Source: Sediminibacterium ginsengisoli
Lineage (GTDB): Bacteria > Bacteroidota > Bacteroidia > Chitinophagales > Chitinophagaceae
Length of the DNA stretch: 6,288 nucleotides
Assembly (NCBI GenBank): GCA_943324415.2
Contig: CALPLN020000112.1
Coordinates: 1-6,288, forward strand
Direction of reading: 5' to 3'
Positions 5,586 through 6,288 of the stretch are shown here, piece after piece. Each line of letters begins with the position of its first letter. Within the stretch, counting starts at the first letter, position 1. Under the pieces are notes generated by a model. It had not been told where the DNA came from and searched no databases. It saw only the letters and a list, made by a program, of their open reading frames with translations. The translations under genes and the position numbers were made by a program.

Positions 5586-6288
5586 TTAGCCCAAATAAGC
5601 TTTCAATGCGTTACTATAGCGTGCTTTCTGCAAACGCTTAATGGCACGCTCTTTGATTTGTCGAATACGCTCTTTAGTTAAATCGTATTTGATACCAATT
5701 TGCTCAATAGTAACCCCATTTTCACCATCTAAACCAAAATAGGCGTTTACAATCTCCGCTTCTCTTGGACTTAATGATTTTAAGACTCTTTTGATTTCTT
5801 CTCTCAAAGAATCCTTCATCACATCTTCGTCTGTATCATCTCCACCTTGTAATAAATCACCCATAGCCACATCTTCTGCCTCGTGTACCGGAGCATCTAA
5901 TGAAGTATGACGTGTATTCGATTGGAAGATATTGTTGATTTCAGTTTCTGACATCTCCAAGATACCTGCTAGTTCCTCTGTAGAAGGCTCACGCTCATGC
6001 TCTTGTTCAAATGCCATATATGCTTTGTTCGCTTTATTGTAGGTGCCGATTTTGTTCTGTGGCAATCTAACTAAACGTCCTTGTTCAGCTAAAGCTTGTA
6101 AAATAGATTGACGAATCCACCATACCGCATAAGAGATGAATTTGAAACCTTTAGTTTCATCAAAACGTTGTGCAGCTTTAATCAAACCTAAATTTCCTTC
6201 GTTGATCAAATCACTCAAAGATAAACCTTGGTGTTGGTATTGTTTTGCCACAGACACAACGAAACGTAAATTGGCTTGAACCAACTTA
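5586..6288 (-). CDS. rpoD: RNA polymerase sigma factor, RpoD/SigA type (partial, N-terminus off the window)
   Basis: This is the primary-type sigma-70 factor that directs RNA polymerase to housekeeping promoters. The reading frame is open to the right edge (the codon at 6287-6285 is AAG), so the TTG at 6284 is internal and not the start. Residues here are counted from that TTG codon. Regions 2.2-2.4 run from DLINEGNLGLIKAAQRFD (25-42) through SYAVWWIRQSILQALAEQ (51-68). Region 3 covers about 69-145, with RLPQNKIG at 73-80. Region 4.1 includes LSPREAEIV at 171-179, and the region 4.2 helix-turn-helix is TIEQIGIKYDLTKERIRQIK at 192-211. Bacteroidota RpoD proteins are about 290 residues and lack the long region 1.1, so about 55 residues are missing. 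A strong terminator follows the stop. Confidence 0.95.
   Translation of the reverse strand, partial: KLVQANLRFVVSVAKQYQHQGLSLSDLINEGNLGLIKAAQRFDETKGFKFISYAVWWIRQSILQALAEQGRLVRLPQNKIGTYNKANKAYMAFEQEHEREPSTEELAGILEMSETEINNIFQSNTRHTSLDAPVHEAEDVAMGDLLQGGDDTDEDVMKDSLREEIKRVLKSLSPREAEIVNAYFGLDGENGVTIEQIGIKYDLTKERIRQIKERAIKRLQKARYSNALKAYLG

Noticed and set aside
6282..6284. TTG as the start of the sigma factor
   Set aside because: The frame continues to the window edge with no stop, and the sequence falls in the middle of conserved region 2, so the gene is partial.
1..6288. Mobile element, CRISPR array, tRNA/rRNA gene or defence island
   Set aside because: I saw no terminal repeats, transposase motifs, regular spaced repeats or RNA gene signatures; nearly all sequence is accounted for by known housekeeping genes.

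Overview
The window looks like ordinary chromosomal DNA from a member of the Bacteroidota, possibly Chitinophagaceae-like. The evidence is as follows. The DNA is AT-rich. No start codon is preceded by a clear Shine-Dalgarno sequence. The primary-type sigma factor has the Bacteroidota form. A DUF3822 gene, a family essentially confined to this phylum, lies beside rsmD. Promoter-like motifs resemble the Bacteroidota TAnnTTTG type rather than TATAAT. A lipid A gene (lpxK) shows a Gram-negative envelope.

Layout, left to right. Positions 1-2684 hold a tightly packed minus-strand cluster read right to left: a DUF3822 protein, rsmD (16S rRNA m2G966 methyltransferase), 5-formyltetrahydrofolate cyclo-ligase and lpxK (lipid A 4'-kinase, whose C-terminus is cut by the window edge). 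Neighbours overlap by 10 and 14 bases or are 9 bases apart, so they are probably one translationally coupled operon. Positions 2685-2758 are a 74-base divergent regulatory region. Positions 2759-4117 encode the only plus-strand gene, a 12-helix MATE-family exporter, which ends five bases from the convergent folB. Positions 4123-5430 are a second minus-strand unit, trxB followed by folB. Positions 5431-5585 are intergenic, with a trxB promoter region, two small dyads and a strong terminator for the upstream sigma gene. Positions 5586-6288 are the C-terminal part of the RpoD-type sigma factor, whose start lies beyond the right edge.

The genes are mostly housekeeping: transcription initiation, thiol redox, folate synthesis and salvage, ribosome modification and lipid A assembly, plus one exporter. 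There is no mobile element, CRISPR array, RNA gene or obvious defence system. No undescribed multi-gene system was found. The most unusual points are the uncharacterised DUF3822 protein, which appears internally duplicated, a Gly in place of the usual acidic or polar residue in the catalytic PPY motif of RsmD, and small palindromes in the two regulatory regions.
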